Part shown: positions 11,361-23,300 of the stretch, one piece after another | How positions within the stretch are numbered: position 1 is the first letter of the stretch | Layout of the letters: the number at the start of each line of letters is the position of its first letter | Assembly (NCBI GenBank): GCA_012845835.1 | Contig: JABAKD010000019.1 | Span: 4,998,994-5,062,993 of the forward strand | Direction of reading: 5' to 3' | Length of the DNA: 64,000 nt | From: Undaria pinnatifida | Taxonomy: Eukaryota; Sar; Phaeophyceae; Laminariales; Alariaceae | The notes under the pieces: model-generated | The model's database searches: none | What the model was told of the DNA's origin: nothing | The model's input: the letters and a program-made list of their open reading frames with translations, nothing else | Position numbers and translations under genes: made by a program

Positions 11361-11509
11361 ATGTAAGGGTATCTACGAAAACACTGCTGTTAGTTGGCCT
11401 ACTGCTGTACAAGTTCCCACATATTCCCGGTAGATCATCTTTTTGGTCCACGCTAACCGTAGCTCAGACTCCTTTCTACCCTCACTCATGTTGTTATAAC
11501 CAAGAGCCG

Positions 11510-11815
11510 GTCGCCCCGGTGGCATATCAGGTTATCCTCGAGCCCGGTATAGGCCAATATCTGGAGTTCGAATCGCCCGAGTGCATACTGGTTTAAATTC
11601 GTTGGGAATTTTGCGCACAAATTGACTTTCGGAAAACGCGAGAGCGTGAGTTAGCAATACTCTATAAAAAATCGACGAGCAGTGGGATTGCTGAACCATA
11701 TGCGCGATAAAAATTGAAGGTAAGAACCAGGGGGAAGAAGGGACGACACCTGTGACCACGGCTTGTCCAGAAGCTGGAAAATTGTTGTTTTTGTTGTTGT
11801 TGTTGTTGCTCTCAT
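11510..11815 (+). mobile_element. tRNA-derived SINE, copy B
   Basis: The head 'gtcgccccggtggcatatca' is followed by 'ggagttcgaatcgcccg', a good B-box match (consensus GGTTCGANNCC). The body 'gcgcacaaattgactttcgg', 'atcgacgagcagtgggattg' and 'cgacacctgtgaccacggct' is shared with copies A and C. The tail is a GTT-rich run (11780-11809), unlike the A-rich tail of copy A. It encodes no protein. Confidence 0.75.
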
Positions 11816-12112
11816 TAGCTCTTGTCAAAAATCTAGAGTCCGTGGTCACACAAAAGTAGAGGTGTGCGAAAAAAAAAATACAAAAATATAATGATCCAAA
11901 AAAACGTCACCACCACGACGTTAGCGTATCGAGTAAAGGATTTATATCTTGTAAGTACTGTCTGTATTTGCAACAACAGCCAGCAGCAGTTTCACTAGGA
12001 ATTCAACAATTTAGGGACCCCTCCAGCAGTCTGTCGCCGTGTTCATCTCGTAGTATTATTTCTTGTGTCATATACCGTTGCTTATATAGCACAACCGACA
12101 TATATGTTACGT

Positions 12113-13010
12113 ATATAAATTGAAAATACACTCCAGCTGTGAGATCGAAGGTTTTGTCGAAACTCGTCTTTGCAAGCTGTGTGTGATACTCCGATCGCGC
12201 GCATTACGGGTTGTGTGTCTTCATTAAGGATATAGGTCGGCGACTCCCCTTGCAACTACCATGTAGCTGTCAGGGTCAACATGGTGATGTTAGTCAGTCT
12301 GTGCGCGGAAACTATAAAACCCGTTTCTGAGGGGGACAAAATCTGACAGCTGTGGAAGGAAATGCACCCGTTTATCAAGTGAATCCTGTAAGTCGAATAA
12401 CCGGTGAGGGGAGGGCGGAGTTTTGGAGGACGTAGGGGCCTGGGTTTGGTGAAAATGGAGCGGGGGTGGGGGGGGGAATGGGGTGGGGGGGCGGGGCGGG
12501 AGGGGGGGGCGAGTGTCATGTCTGCGTGGAGACTATAAATCCTTCATGGGGATAAATCTGACGGCTTTGGTAAAAAAAAAAAAAAAACACCAGTCCATCA
12601 TGAGAGGGGAGGAGGAGGGGCGGGGCGGGTGCGGCAGCTTAATTTAATCTGTGCGTGGAAACTAATCAATCTTTTAAGGAGATAAATGTGATGGCTTTGG
12701 AAAAAACGCTCCAGTTTATCATGTATGTCCTGTAAGTCGTACAACGAGTGAGTAGAGGGCGGAGTGTTCGAGAGTGTGGGGGTGGGGGTGGGGTGGGGGG
12801 GGTGGGGTGAGGGGGGTGGGGTGGGGGGGGTGGGGGAGGGGGGGAGGTGGAGAGGTGGGGAGGGGAGAAGGGAAGGCTTCAGGTGGCACAGATGTAGGGG
12901 TCTGCTGTACGTGTGGTGCTAGGTCCAGGCGATGGTGCGGGTGGTGGCGAAGGAGCGGTATATATATTACGTTATTTACCACGCTTAAACACTGGGTTGC
13001 ATGCTGCACC
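12113..13010 (+). repeat. Family G copy: head and three G-run modules
   Basis: Head at 12113-12360, then cores at 12306, 12527 and 12655 spaced about 130-220 bp apart, each followed by the phrase 'atcctgtaagtcg...agtgag' and a G-rich linker. After the third module comes the type-2 text 'gtgtggtgctaggtccaggc' (12910). It breaks off near 12,960 at 'gtggcgaagg' and joins the inverse copy. Confidence 0.75.
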
Positions 13011-13011
13011 T

Positions 13012-14525
13012 AACATCAAACCTTCTAGAATAGTAATTGTTACAACCCAGATGATATAAAGGGATGTCTTATTGCTTCAATCGTCAGGTTTGTCCCCTTT
13101 GAGGATTTATAGTTTCCGCGCACATATTAAAATGTCCCGCCCCCCGCCCCCCGCCCCCCCTCCCCTCCCCCTCCCCTGACCCCTCTTGTTCAGGAAAAAC
13201 CCCAACCCTTTCCCCCCCACCCCGCCCCCCCCCCCCGTCCCCCGATTTCCGCCCCCCTTCCGCCTAGTTTGTCCAAAAGCCCCACTCACAATCGAAATCG
13301 GCCAGATTAATAAACACCTGTTCGCAGTTGATATCACGTCATTATCTTTCTGACCATCCATGACGTAGTTTTTAGATTCTTCTTCCCCCCACCCCCCCCC
13401 TCCAACGCCCCCTCTTTTTCAACCACCCTCACGATCGCCTAGACCTTGCACCACGCGAATAACAAGCCCCTACATATCTTTGATCTCATAGCCGAAGAGT
13501 ATTGGATTTTTGGTGACCTAAACCTCCTAAAAATCCCCCCCCCCCCCCCCCCCCCCTGCTCGCCCTCCCTTGCTCAAACGCCCCACCAAATATCGAAATC
13601 CGCCAGATTAATAAACACTTCACGTACAGGATATCACCTCATTATCTTTCGAGAGCCATCCATGCCGCTGCTTCCCGCCCCCCCCGCCGCCCCGAACGCC
13701 CCCTTCTTCCCCATCACACGAACCATCGCCTAGACCTAGCACCACACGTATAACAAACCCCTCACCTAAAACCCTTCCTTCCCCCCTCCCCCCCCCCGCC
13801 CCTCCCGCCCCCCCCGCCCCCTTCCCCCCCCCCCTCCCCTCCCCCCCAACCCAGCCCAACCCCACCCCCTCGAACACTCCACCCTCTCTCTACTCACTGA
13901 TTGTACGACTTACCCCAGGATATACATGATAGACTGAGGCATTACTTCCAAAACCGTCACATTTATCCCCTCAAAATAATGTATAGTCTCCACGCACATA
14001 TTGAGCTGCCCCACACGAACCCCCCCCCGTCCCAACCCCCCCCCCCCCTCCCAATAATAAACTGGTGCATTTTGTTTTTTTTTTTCTTCCAAAACCGTCA
14101 GATTTATCCCCTTGAAAGGATTTATAGCTTACATGCACAAATTGCCCCCCCTTCCCCCCCCCCCTCCAAACCCGCTCGCTTTTGATCAAAACCAGGCCCC
14201 CACGTCCTTCGAAACTCCGCCCCCCCCCCCCTCACCGGTTATTCGACTCACAAGATTCACTTGATAAAAAGATACATTTCCCTCCACAGCTGTCAGATTT
14301 TGTCCCCCTCAGAAACGGGTTTTACAGTTTCCGCGCACAGACTGACTAACATCACCCTGTTGACCCTGATAGCTACACTGTATTTGTAAGGGGAGTCGCC
14401 GACCTATATCCTTAATGAGGATACACAACTCGTAACACGCGCGATCGGAGTATCACACAGCTTGCAAAGATGAGTTTCGACGAAATCTTCGATCTCACAG
14501 CTGGAGTGCATTTTCATCTTTTAAA
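13012..14525 (-). repeat. Family G copy, minus orientation (left arm of palindrome)
   Basis: Read on the minus strand this runs head (14525-14265), type-1 modules (cores near 14320, 14112, 13982), type-2 modules (13730-13380) and a last core near 13100. It then has 'tactattctagaaggtttga', which also begins the distal unit at 15,860. C runs on the plus strand are the complement of the usual G runs, so the G-rich strand always follows the head's orientation. Proline-rich plus-strand ORFs (13446-13733, 13901-14185) are artefacts. Confidence 0.75.
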
Positions 14526-14527
14526 AT

Positions 14528-15920
14528 ATATTATCAAAATGATAATACACTCCGTCTGTCTGTGAGATCGAATATTTTGTCGAAACTCCTCTTTGCAAGC
14601 TGTTTGTGATACTCCGATCGCGCGTATTACGGGTTGTGTGTCGTCATGAAGAATATAGGTCGGCGACTCCCCTTGCAACTACATACAGTGTAGGTATCAG
14701 GGTCAACAGGGTGATGTTAGTTAGCCTGTGCGCGGAAACTATAAAATCCGATTTTGAAGGGGACAAAATCTGAAAGCTGTGAAAGGGAATGCGTCCGTTT
14801 CTCAAGTGAATCCTGCGAGACGGATAATAACCGGTGTGGGGAGGGCGGAATTTTGAACGACGTTGGGGCAGCTCAGTTTGTGCGTGGAAACAACAACTTT
14901 TCGAGGGGATAAATCCGACGGTTTTGGAAACAATGCACCAGTTTGTCTTGGGAGGGGCAGGGGGCGGGACGGTTGGGGCAGCTCAATCTGTGCGTGGAAA
15001 TTGTACTTTCTTTTAAGGGTATAAATGTGGCGGATTGCGGAACGAATGCACCAGTTTATTTATCATGTATATTCTGTGAGCCGTACAACCAGTGAGTAGC
15101 GGGCGGAGTGTTTGAAGGGGTGGGGGTGGGGTGGGGGGGTGGGGAGGTATGGAGTGGGGAAGGGGGGGCTTTAGGTCGCATATTTGTAGGGGTTCGATAT
15201 ACGCGTGGTGCTAGGTCCAGGCGATGGTGCGGATGGTGGGGAGGGAGGGGGCGGGGGGGGGAGGGTGGGGTGGTGGGAATTGCAGCAGCGGCATGGATGG
15301 CTCTAGAAAGATAATAAGGTGATATCCAGTGCGTGGAAGTGTTTATTACTCTGGCCGATTTCGATGTGAGGCGGGGCGTTTGAGCAAGAGAAAGCGGGGG
15401 GGGGGGGGAGGTGTTTTCAAGGGGTTTAGTTCACATATGATATTAAAATACACTTCAGCGGTGAAATCAAAGATTTGCTCGAAACTCATATTTCTACAAT
15501 TGTGTGTGATACACCGATCGCGCGTATTGATAATATATGTAGGGGCTTGCTAAAAGTGTGGTGTTAATTCTAGGCGATCGTGCGGGTGGTGGGGAAGGAG
15601 GGGGCGTTGAAGGAGGGGGGGGGAGGGATGAATGAAAGCTACGTCATGGATGGCTAGAAAGATAATGAGATGATATCAGGTGACTGGTAGTGTTTACTAC
15701 TACTCTGGTAGATTTTGATTTTAGGTGGGGCGTTTGAACAAGAGGGATCGGAGGGGGGGGGTGGGGGCGTGGTGGGGGGCACATTTTAAATTGTGGGCAA
15801 ATCTGACTGTTGTAGTAAAAATAAATTCCTTTATATCACCTGCTTGGTAATGTTTACTATTCTAGAAGGTTCGATGCTAAATGCAGTATGCAACGCAGTC
15901 TTTAGGTGTAGTAAACAACC
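14528..15920 (+). repeat. Family G copy, plus orientation (right arm of palindrome)
   Basis: The head (14,535-14,780) lies head-to-head with the preceding minus copy across an AT-rich centre near 14,526. Cores follow at 14734, 14883 and 14993, type-2 modules at 15,190-15,400 and 15,560-15,770, and a truncated internal head at 15,440-15,520. It continues without a break into the distal unit at about 15,930, making this the most complete copy in the window once the copia insertion is removed. Confidence 0.75.
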
Positions 15921-15929
15921 TGTTAAGTC

Positions 15930-16445
15930 TTCATGATTTGTTTTTGTACATGTATCGAAAGATAGAATATTTCAATTGATAGGTACAATCATGTAGTTAT
16001 CAATATTTTCCGACATCGCTAGTTATAAGAGATTAATATTGCCAAATACAACAGGCGAGGTGATGTGGTCATGAAATGTCACCGCCATTGAGCACGAGAG
16101 GGAGAAAAAAATGCGAATTATCAGTGTTTTGAAAGGACCGCTTGGTGTACACGCGCTCATTTACGTTGCTTCGTTAGCCTTACTTGGCTTGGCATAGGTT
16201 GGGAGGCAATCATGCAGACGGTATGTACGGGATACCCTACGTAATAGGTTGATAGTGTGGTTTACCGCAACTTCAATATATCTGCCGGTACTCCCTTTTC
16301 AAATATATATTTTCTCACATATAGTCTACGATTTGAAGCCTATAACTTTTGCCGTGCCGATGTGGGGCTCTGAGGTCGCAACCTTAAGACAGGGAGAGAT
16401 ACATCTTACAAATACATCAAGCGAGGTGACGTGGGCATGCGATGT
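15930..16445 (+). repeat. Distal unit of family G, 5' part (interrupted by copia)
   Basis: From the text around 'tacaatcatgtagttatcaa' to 'gtgggcatgcgatgt' this matches the inverse copy at about 28,700-28,274. It has an internal two-fold repeat: 'gaggtgatgtggtcatgaaa' at 16,057 is restated as 'gaggtgacgtgggcatgcga' at 16,422. The second unit is cut by the retrotransposon and resumes at 23,700. No coding potential. Confidence 0.75.
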
Positions 16446-16845
16446 TGTTTGTGGTATGCGGTTGTTCGATACGAGTCCGCGGATATTTGGCGGTTTCGTA
16501 TATTCTGGGGTTTCTTATTATGTGTCGAGGCATTATTCGGTATATGCCTCGGAGTGTGGAGCTGCCCCCCCGCGGGGCAGTCGATGATGTTAATGATACG
16601 ACCCGGGCTTTGATGATAACGATACTGCCCGTATATATGTGAGTGGTGCAGCCGGTGACAATCAGGTGCGGCTTACCTCCTGTGTGTGGTTTATATGGTG
16701 CGGTCTCTGACAGAACGGTATTGACCCACCTGGTGTGTATTTGGTATCCGGTGTACGAGTATTTTATCTTCTCTCCTCGATCTACGCCGTAGCGGCACGC
16801 CGCGTGGTTACACAGAACACGTTATTCAGCAAGCGTATTCAAACA
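16446..16845 (+). repeat. Copia 5' LTR
   Basis: 400 bp, TGTTTGTGG to ATTCAAACA. A 'gtatatatgtgag' TATA-like element lies near 16,630. It differs from the 3' LTR at five substitutions and carries one extra G ('cctcggagtg'). The following bases (from 16846, 'cgataatcgtgggtttcc') should include the primer-binding site, but I do not recognise the standard initiator-Met complement. Confidence 0.95.
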
Positions 16846-16893
16846 CGATAATCGTGGGTTTCCGGGCCCGGAGCTTGCTGAAGGGTTGTTGTT

Positions 16894-17890
16894 ATGGCCG
16901 AGGAGGCCGAGCTGCTTCGACAGCAGCTGGAGGAAGTGTCGATTTTTTTGGCTCAGCGAGACGCGACGTTGGCTGAAAGAGACGCGACGGTGGCTGAGCG
17001 AGACGCGGCGTTGTCAGCGGAGAGAGCGTTGAGGATGTCCGCCGAGGCAGCTGTTCAGTCGGGTACCGCTGGGGGGAGCGGGCGGCCCATGCAGCAGGCA
17101 AGTGCTGGGCAGCCTGTGCCGGAGCCAGATTACCGTCACCACCAGGCCCCCCCGGCGCTCATCTTGTCGTCGCAAAACAGCATGCGGGTGCCCAAGTTTG
17201 ATGGGCGGAGTCAGCTGCACCTGTGGTCACACAGGTTCCAAGCTTTCTTGACGGCGCGGGGTCTGATCCGGGCGCTTGAGCCCACGAGCGACCCTATTCG
17301 GATAGCCGGGGGCTTAGGAGGGATAGAGGAGCGCAACCGATCCATCTATCTTCATGGGCAGCAGAGAGTCGAGAAGTGCGAGAAGGCATGGGAATTTCTC
17401 ATGGAAGCCATGCAAGGACAGCCTGTGGAGGAACGGATGCATGCCGCTGGGTCGGTGGAGGGAGCATGGAAGGCTGTGATGGCCTGGTATCAGCCGCAGG
17501 GTGATGCCGAACGAGATCACCTCGAGAAAGACTTCGAGAACATAGAGATGCAGGGGGATGAGGACCCCAAGCTGTTCTTTGCCCGTGCTGAGGGGAAGCT
17601 CAATGTGCTGTCCACATTGGGTATCCGCAAGTCGGATCGCGACGTGGTTCGCATACTAACACGTCGTCTCCCGTCCGAGTTTTACGACGTGGAGCAGCGC
17701 ACTAGCTTGCTTCGACCCGGCCTCACGCGATCGGAGATGGAGGGAATCGTCCGCACTTCCCACGCTAACCGCAAGACGAAGGAGTTGGAGGAGCGGAAGT
17801 TAGCGGCGGTCGTGTCAATGGCTGCTGCGCCGTTGGCGGATTCCCACGCCCTCGCCGTCGGTGGGGGTTTTCAGGGCGGATTAGGCGCCG

Positions 17891-17930
<40 letters not shown>

Positions 17931-18849
17931 GTCGTATGGACAGCAACAGCAGCAGCAGCAGCAGCAGCGGCCGTATGGGCAGCAACAGCAGCAGCAACAG
18001 CGGCCGTATGGGCAGCAACAGCAGCAGCAGCAGCGGCCGTATGGGCAGGAACAGCAGCAGCAGCAGCGGCCGTACGGGCAGCAACAGCAGCAGCAGCAGC
18101 GGCCATGCAGGCAGCAACAGTAGCAGCAGCAGCGGCCGTATGGGCAGCAGCAGCAGCAGCAGCGGCCGTTTGGGCAGGAACAGCAGCAGCAGCAGCGGCC
18201 GTATGGGCAGCAACAGCAGCAGCAGCAGCGGCCGTTTGGGCAGGAACAGCAGCTGCAGCAGCGGCCGTATCATGGGCAGCAGCAGCAGCAGCAGCAGCAG
18301 TTGGGGGGAGGGCAACAGCAGCAGCGTGGGGGTGCAGACCATAGTTACCAGCACCAGCAGCAGCAGCAGCACCCACCCCAGCCGCAGCAGCAGCCCCAGC
18401 ACCAGCTGAGGCCGGGGGGCGGCAATGGTGGGGCAGGTAACACCGGAAGTGGGCGGTACCAGCCGGAGTCTCCTCCGCCTCCAGGAGCGTCCATGGGGGA
18501 AGTGTACAAGTGCGGTCGGTGTGGTGCCCTCGGGCACAAGTCCGACATTTGTCGAGCGCCGAACGCTTTTTCGGGAGTCTGCAGCACTTGTGGAGCTTAC
18601 GGTCACATGGCCAGGCAATGCCGCACTGCTCCGCCCACCCGCATGCATGCAAACATTGTCGCGGCTCCTCCGCACGGCCCTCCGCCCCCCCAGGAGCACT
18701 ACAGCAGCACACCACCACCACCACCACCGGGAGCTTGGCCTCAGGACCAAACTGGCTTCGTAATTCACGGCGACGCATTGGACGGGGGCGGTATGGGCGG
18801 AGGCGTACAGCAATGGGACGGGGGCGGTGTGGGCGGAGGCGCACAATAA
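16894..18849 (+). pseudogene. gag: Copia gag (capsid, Q-rich linker, two CCHC zinc knuckles)
   Basis: Gag packages element RNA into virus-like particles. The reading frame opens at ATG 16894. It has an N-terminal coiled-coil-like stretch with LAERDAT heptad-like repeats (residues 10-45), then a Copia-type capsid domain from about residue 95 (VPKFDGRSQLHLW) to about 300. A long glutamine-rich segment made of QQQQRPYG units follows. Two C-x2-C-x4-H-x4-C knuckles lie at nt 18511-18552 and 18580-18621. A TAG at 18121-18123 interrupts the glutamine tract where CAG is the norm, and a TAA at 18847-18849 replaces a CAA present in sister copies of a 36-bp Gly-rich tandem repeat (18781-18936). Frame is otherwise intact. 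Large antisense ORFs over the CAG tract are shadows. Confidence 0.85.
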
Positions 18850-21800
18850 TGGGACGGAGGCGGTGTGGGCGGAGGCGCACAACAATGGGACGGGGGCGGT
18901 GCGGGCGGAGGCGAACCACACTGGGACGGGGGCGGTGTGGGCGACGATGGTCAGCCAAAGCCGAGAAGTGGAGGAGCCGGGGGAGCCTACGAGGGCGGGC
19001 CGCTTTCCGCGACTATCCACAGCCAGGCGCCGGCCAGCAGCGAACAGCAGGTCGAGTGGCCCACCCTCTTCGTCGCGCACTTAACGTCTTTAGGCTAGTG
19101 GCATGCTCTTTCTGTTGGGGGTGGCCTCGTGAGGCCTACAAGGCCTGGGGGTAAGATTCTGATTGGAGATAGTGCTTCTTCCATCCATTGTACTGGTGAT
19201 TCTGCGCTCTTTTACAACAAGAGACCCCCTGCCCCCGACGAGAAGTATTTGATCATTGGTGGCGGAAAGAAGATGGAGGTAGAGTTTTTTGGTTGCGTTG
19301 ATGTAGTGATGCATTGTGCTGAAGACGTAGCAGTGACCTTGAGGAATGTGGCGTTTGTGCCTGGCGTACCTTTCGACCTCTGCTCATTCAACGTGATCCA
19401 AGAGGAGCACGTCATTACCCTTGACCACGAAGGGGCGCACATGCTCGATGGACGCGTGTTTTTCCGCAAGGAGAAGTTCGGCAACTACGTTGAGGCCACT
19501 CGAGTAGCGAGACACGAGAAACCCCCTGCACTTGCTGCTGCAGTGTTAAGGCCTGGTAAGCAGAGATGGATAGACATCAACGACTTGCACTGTTCCCTTG
19601 GCCACGCCCACGATACCGTTTTACGTGAAACTGCTCGTCAAATGGGAATCAACGTGACGGGATGTTTGGGGTATTGCGACGGGTGCGCGGGGGGGAAGGG
19701 GATCCGCAAAGCCGTCGCTAAGTCCACGTCGTGCCGTGCTGAGAAGCGGATGCAGCGCCTGTACGCCAACCTCGCAGGACCTATGCCGACGTCAACAGGC
19801 GGCGCTCGGTACTGTTTGATGATCGTCGACGACGCCACCAACATGGGCTAGCCGGTATTTCTGCCGGACAAGAGCGCGGCCACCGTCACCCTCGGTTTCC
19901 GCACTTTCCTGGCGGCCGTAAATGCCTACGGGCAGCCGGAATGCCTTCGCACTGACAACGCCTCCGAATTCACTAACGCCGAGTTCCAAAGGCTGACGGT
20001 CGACAACAACATCCGCCGCGAGTTCACGTCCGTCGACGGCCCGAAGCGCAACGGGCGGGTGGAGCGGAAGCTAGCTCTTGTCGCCGAGGGGGGTCACGCT
20101 GCGTTCTTGGAGTTCCAGACCATGTTCGATGGTGTGGAGTTTCCGGCCAAGGCGCTCAACTATGAACGCACGTGGCCGGAAGCATTGACGTGGATGTGCG
20201 ACGCGCTCAACCTCATGGCGCGGGTGGATGAAAAGCCCGGCATGATGTGCTCGTTCGAGAAGTTCCACGGGAGGCATTACAGGGGCCCCGTACTTCCATA
20301 CATGATGCCGGGACGCCACAAGGTCAAGCGGGCGGCTAAGTCAGAGCCGAAGAGGGAACCCTGCTTCTACCTGAACTCCGGCAACGACCACGCCTCGGAT
20401 TGCAGCAAGATCATGCTGTCGCCATCAGGAATCGCGAGCTACTCGACCGATGTGACGTGGGGCTATCGGCGCGCGCCGTTCGGTGGAGGGACCGCGATTG
20501 CCGGGTCCCCGTCGCTGGCTACGGGGGGGGCTGTCAGTGACCCAGCCCAGCAATCGAAAGCGCCGCGGGGCTTCGAGGTAAGGTACCAGCCGTCGACGCC
20601 ATCGACTGGTGTAACGCCGAAGTCTTCGCCCACGCCCCTGCCTGCTGCGTCGTCCGTACCACAGCAGCAGAAGCCGACGTCAGCGACCATTGCATCACCG
20701 GAGTCCTTGCCCGTGTTCATTCCCCCTGCGCCGCCCGCGACCGTTGCACCGCCGGAATCCTCGCCCTCGCCTCCACCCTCTGTGGAGGTGCCGGTGCAGC
20801 AGCAGCAGCAACCGCGGGTATCGCCGGCGGTGACGCGGTCGGCGGCGCGACAACGGGGGGGCCTGGGCCCGCAGCATGGCTTCGTTTCGATGCTAGCCGC
20901 GCGGGAGAATATCGCTATGATCATTGCCGACCAGTCTCCTCCGCACATGCCCGCTCCTGAACTGCCTTCATGCCCTGCGAGTAAGTTGGTAACGCCCGAC
21001 TCGTATCGCGAAGCGTGCGAGGATGAACACGGAGATGTGTGGTTCGATGCCATGGACACTGAGTTCGACGGTCTGTACCGCGCGGGGACGTTCGGCGCTG
21101 TGGTGGACAAGAGATGTGGTGACACTTAGCAACGAAACGGCATCAACGTAATCTCTGCTTAGTGGGTTTATTCTCGGAAGGTCAACGAATTTGGTAGAGT
21201 AGTGCGGGCAAAGGCCAGGCTGGTAGCGCGGGGCTTTGGGCAGCGTGCAGGCTTGATTATTTCGAGACTTATTCCCCGTGCCCATCAGTTGCGAGTATTC
21301 GTTTGCTGGCTGCCATAGCGTGCGAGTTGGAATTGGATTTATGCCATTTTGATGCCGAGCAGGCGTTTGTCCAGTCAGAGCTAAGTGAGGATGTCTACAT
21401 GCGCCTCCCCAAGGGGTGCGGGTCGATGTCCGGTAAGGTGGTTAAGTTGTGCCGCAGCCTGTATGGTTTGAAGCAGGCGTCGCGGCAATGGCACCATCAC
21501 TTGGTACGCGGCATGAGGGGTCTTGGTTTTAAGCAGTGTGAGGCTGGTGCGTGTGTTATGCGTTTGGTGAAAGCGGGGGCCGTTTCTATCGTAGTAGTAG
21601 TGCATGTGGATGACATATTTGCGATGGCGCTTAAGAGTAGGTGTGACAAGTTTTGTGAGGACCTGAACCAGTTCGTTCCTATCAACAACCTGGGGGAGTT
21701 GCGGTGGTACGCAGGTTGCCGATTTTCTTGAGACTGGGATGCAGGGAAGTTGACGATATCACAGCATGTTTTCGCTGAAAGTACCGTAGCGAAGTTTGGT

Positions 21801-22553
21801 GTCACTCGCGGCAAGAGCATCCCTGCGGTGGTTGACCTAAAGCTTGAGGTGTTTGACCACGATGAACCAGACGTTGATGAGCCTTTTCGGTCGTTGGTAG
21901 GACATTTGATGCGGCTGGCGAATCAGACCCGCCCTGGCATCCTTAACGCGGTTCGAGCGGTGGCAAGGTACTCTGCAGCGCCAAAGTTATTGCATTGGCA
22001 GGCAGCGCTGCACATCGTGATGTACATCAAATCGACGAGTACTTACGGTATTAATTTTCAGAGGGGTCTGAGTGATGGAGTTCAGCTGGAGTTGTACGTG
22101 GACGCGGACTATGCGCACGAGGTCAATGGATGAAGGTCTGTCTCTGGTGGAGTTATCATGTGTGCTGGTGCCTGTGTATCGTTCTACTCTAGGACGCAGA
22201 AATCCGTTACGCTTTCGTCTACGGAGGCAGAGTATGTGGCGATGGCCACGGGTTTTCGCGAGACGATTTTCATGCGGTATCTCTGGAGTTTTATTTTCCC
22301 GGACCGCGATGTTGGGTGTACCACGGTGAAGGAAGATAACCAGGGGGCGATACATTTGGCGAAAAACCCTGTGACCACTCCCAACAGTAAGCACATTGAT
22401 GTCCGTCATCACTTCCTTCGGGAACGTGTTGCTAACAGGGAGTTCGAGGTTGTCCACGTAGCGTCGACACTGCAGCATGCTGATTTTCTCACCAAGCCTT
22501 TGCACACGGAGGCGTTTCGTTTGCACCGCAACTTTGTGATGAATTTGTGGTGA
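18850..22553 (+). pseudogene. pol: Copia pol: protease, integrase, reverse transcriptase, RNase H (broken)
   Basis: The frame continues that of gag, with no ribosomal-frameshift site needed. Protease is marked by GDSASS near 19,168, where a Copia protease normally has D-S/T-G. The GAG-pre-integrase HHCC domain spans about 19,590-19,700 (LHCSLGHAH, then C-x2-C). The integrase core has Asn (AAC, 19768-19770) where the first catalytic Asp is expected, then TDNASEF near 19,954 and the catalytic Glu at 20,062. Reverse transcriptase shows KARLVARGF, the LYGLKQASR motif near 21,460 and HVDD at 21,603. RNase H carries SSTEAEY near 22,210 and KHIDVRHHF near 22,390. In-frame stops occur at 19096, 19849, 21127, 21160, 21729 and 22131, and a frameshift near 21,243 moves the rest to another frame. 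Non-functional as sequenced. Confidence 0.9.
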
Positions 22554-23300
22554 TTTCTTGCATTTATTTATTTTTTCGGGTATTGGGGTATTGGGTGAGT
22601 AGAACGGAGAAGTTATTTTTAGGGAATTGGAGAAAGTATTGGGATGTACTCATGCGTCGAGTAAGGTCAACACGCCAGTGAGATATGCCGATGGTCTTGA
22701 TGAATCGTGCCGTAAACGTTGGCTATTGGTTAAGTATGCACAACGTACAGGGGACCCAAAATTACTAGTATCCTTGGTACTTTTAAATTCAGATGCAATC
22801 ATTGCCTTTTGCATACTCCCGTGGTGAGCACCTATTAATAGCAGGGGGGCTGTTATAGTTCGACTTGAGATGCCCTATATCAGACACGTTCTGTTGTCCT
22901 ACTCGCCCAGAGTACGCAACAGGGGGGCCGGATGTTATCGGGCGGTGTGATATTTTTGTACAACAGGGGGGCCGTTGTTATCGGGCGGAATGCTATTTTT
23001 AGTGAAGACGGTGTTATTGGTTTTGGTTGAGGATTTTACCAGCATACTCATGTTTGTTGAATTTTTCCCTTCCCGTATAGTTACTGTCTCGCTTTAGATT
23101 GGGAGATCAATGCAGGAATGGAGATTGAGAGATTTGGTATAGGGATTGCCGTTTTACCTTGGCAATTTTTCATGGCGGAATTTGGGCTTGCCGTTTTACC
23201 TTGGCAATGATATATTATGGAATTTGGGATTTGCCGTTTTACCTGGCAATTGGTGATAAGTTGTTCGGGACCTATCGTATCGAGCACCGAATAGGGGGGC
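22554..23300 (+). promoter_or_regulatory. Copia 3' untranslated region with reiterated polypurine tract
   Basis: About 750 bp lies between the pol stop and the 3' LTR. The tract next to the LTR is 'taggggggc' (23,293-23,300), the expected plus-strand primer. Near-identical tracts followed by GTT or similar occur at 22,842, 22,921 and 22,966 ('aggggggctgttat', 'aggggggccggatgttat', 'aggggggccgttgttat'). A 'tgccgttttaccttggcaat' phrase also repeats three times (23,148, 23,188, 23,232). Function as primer is inferred from position only. Confidence 0.65.

Noticed and set aside
11510-11585. A functional tRNA gene
   Set aside because: The head has a B box but a weak A box, poor acceptor pairing by eye, and is joined to a shared body in all three copies, so a SINE fits better.
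12774-13361. Glycine-rich ORFs on both strands
   Set aside because: Same compositional cause as the proline-rich ORFs, in family G linkers.
13012-15920. Treating the palindrome as a retroviral or LTR pair
   Set aside because: LTRs are direct repeats; these arms are inverted and carry no LTR edges.
17765-19080. Antisense ORFs of 397 and 399 codons over the copia gag
   Set aside because: They are shadows of the CAG-rich glutamine tract and read poly-A or poly-L; the plus strand carries the capsid domain and zinc knuckles.
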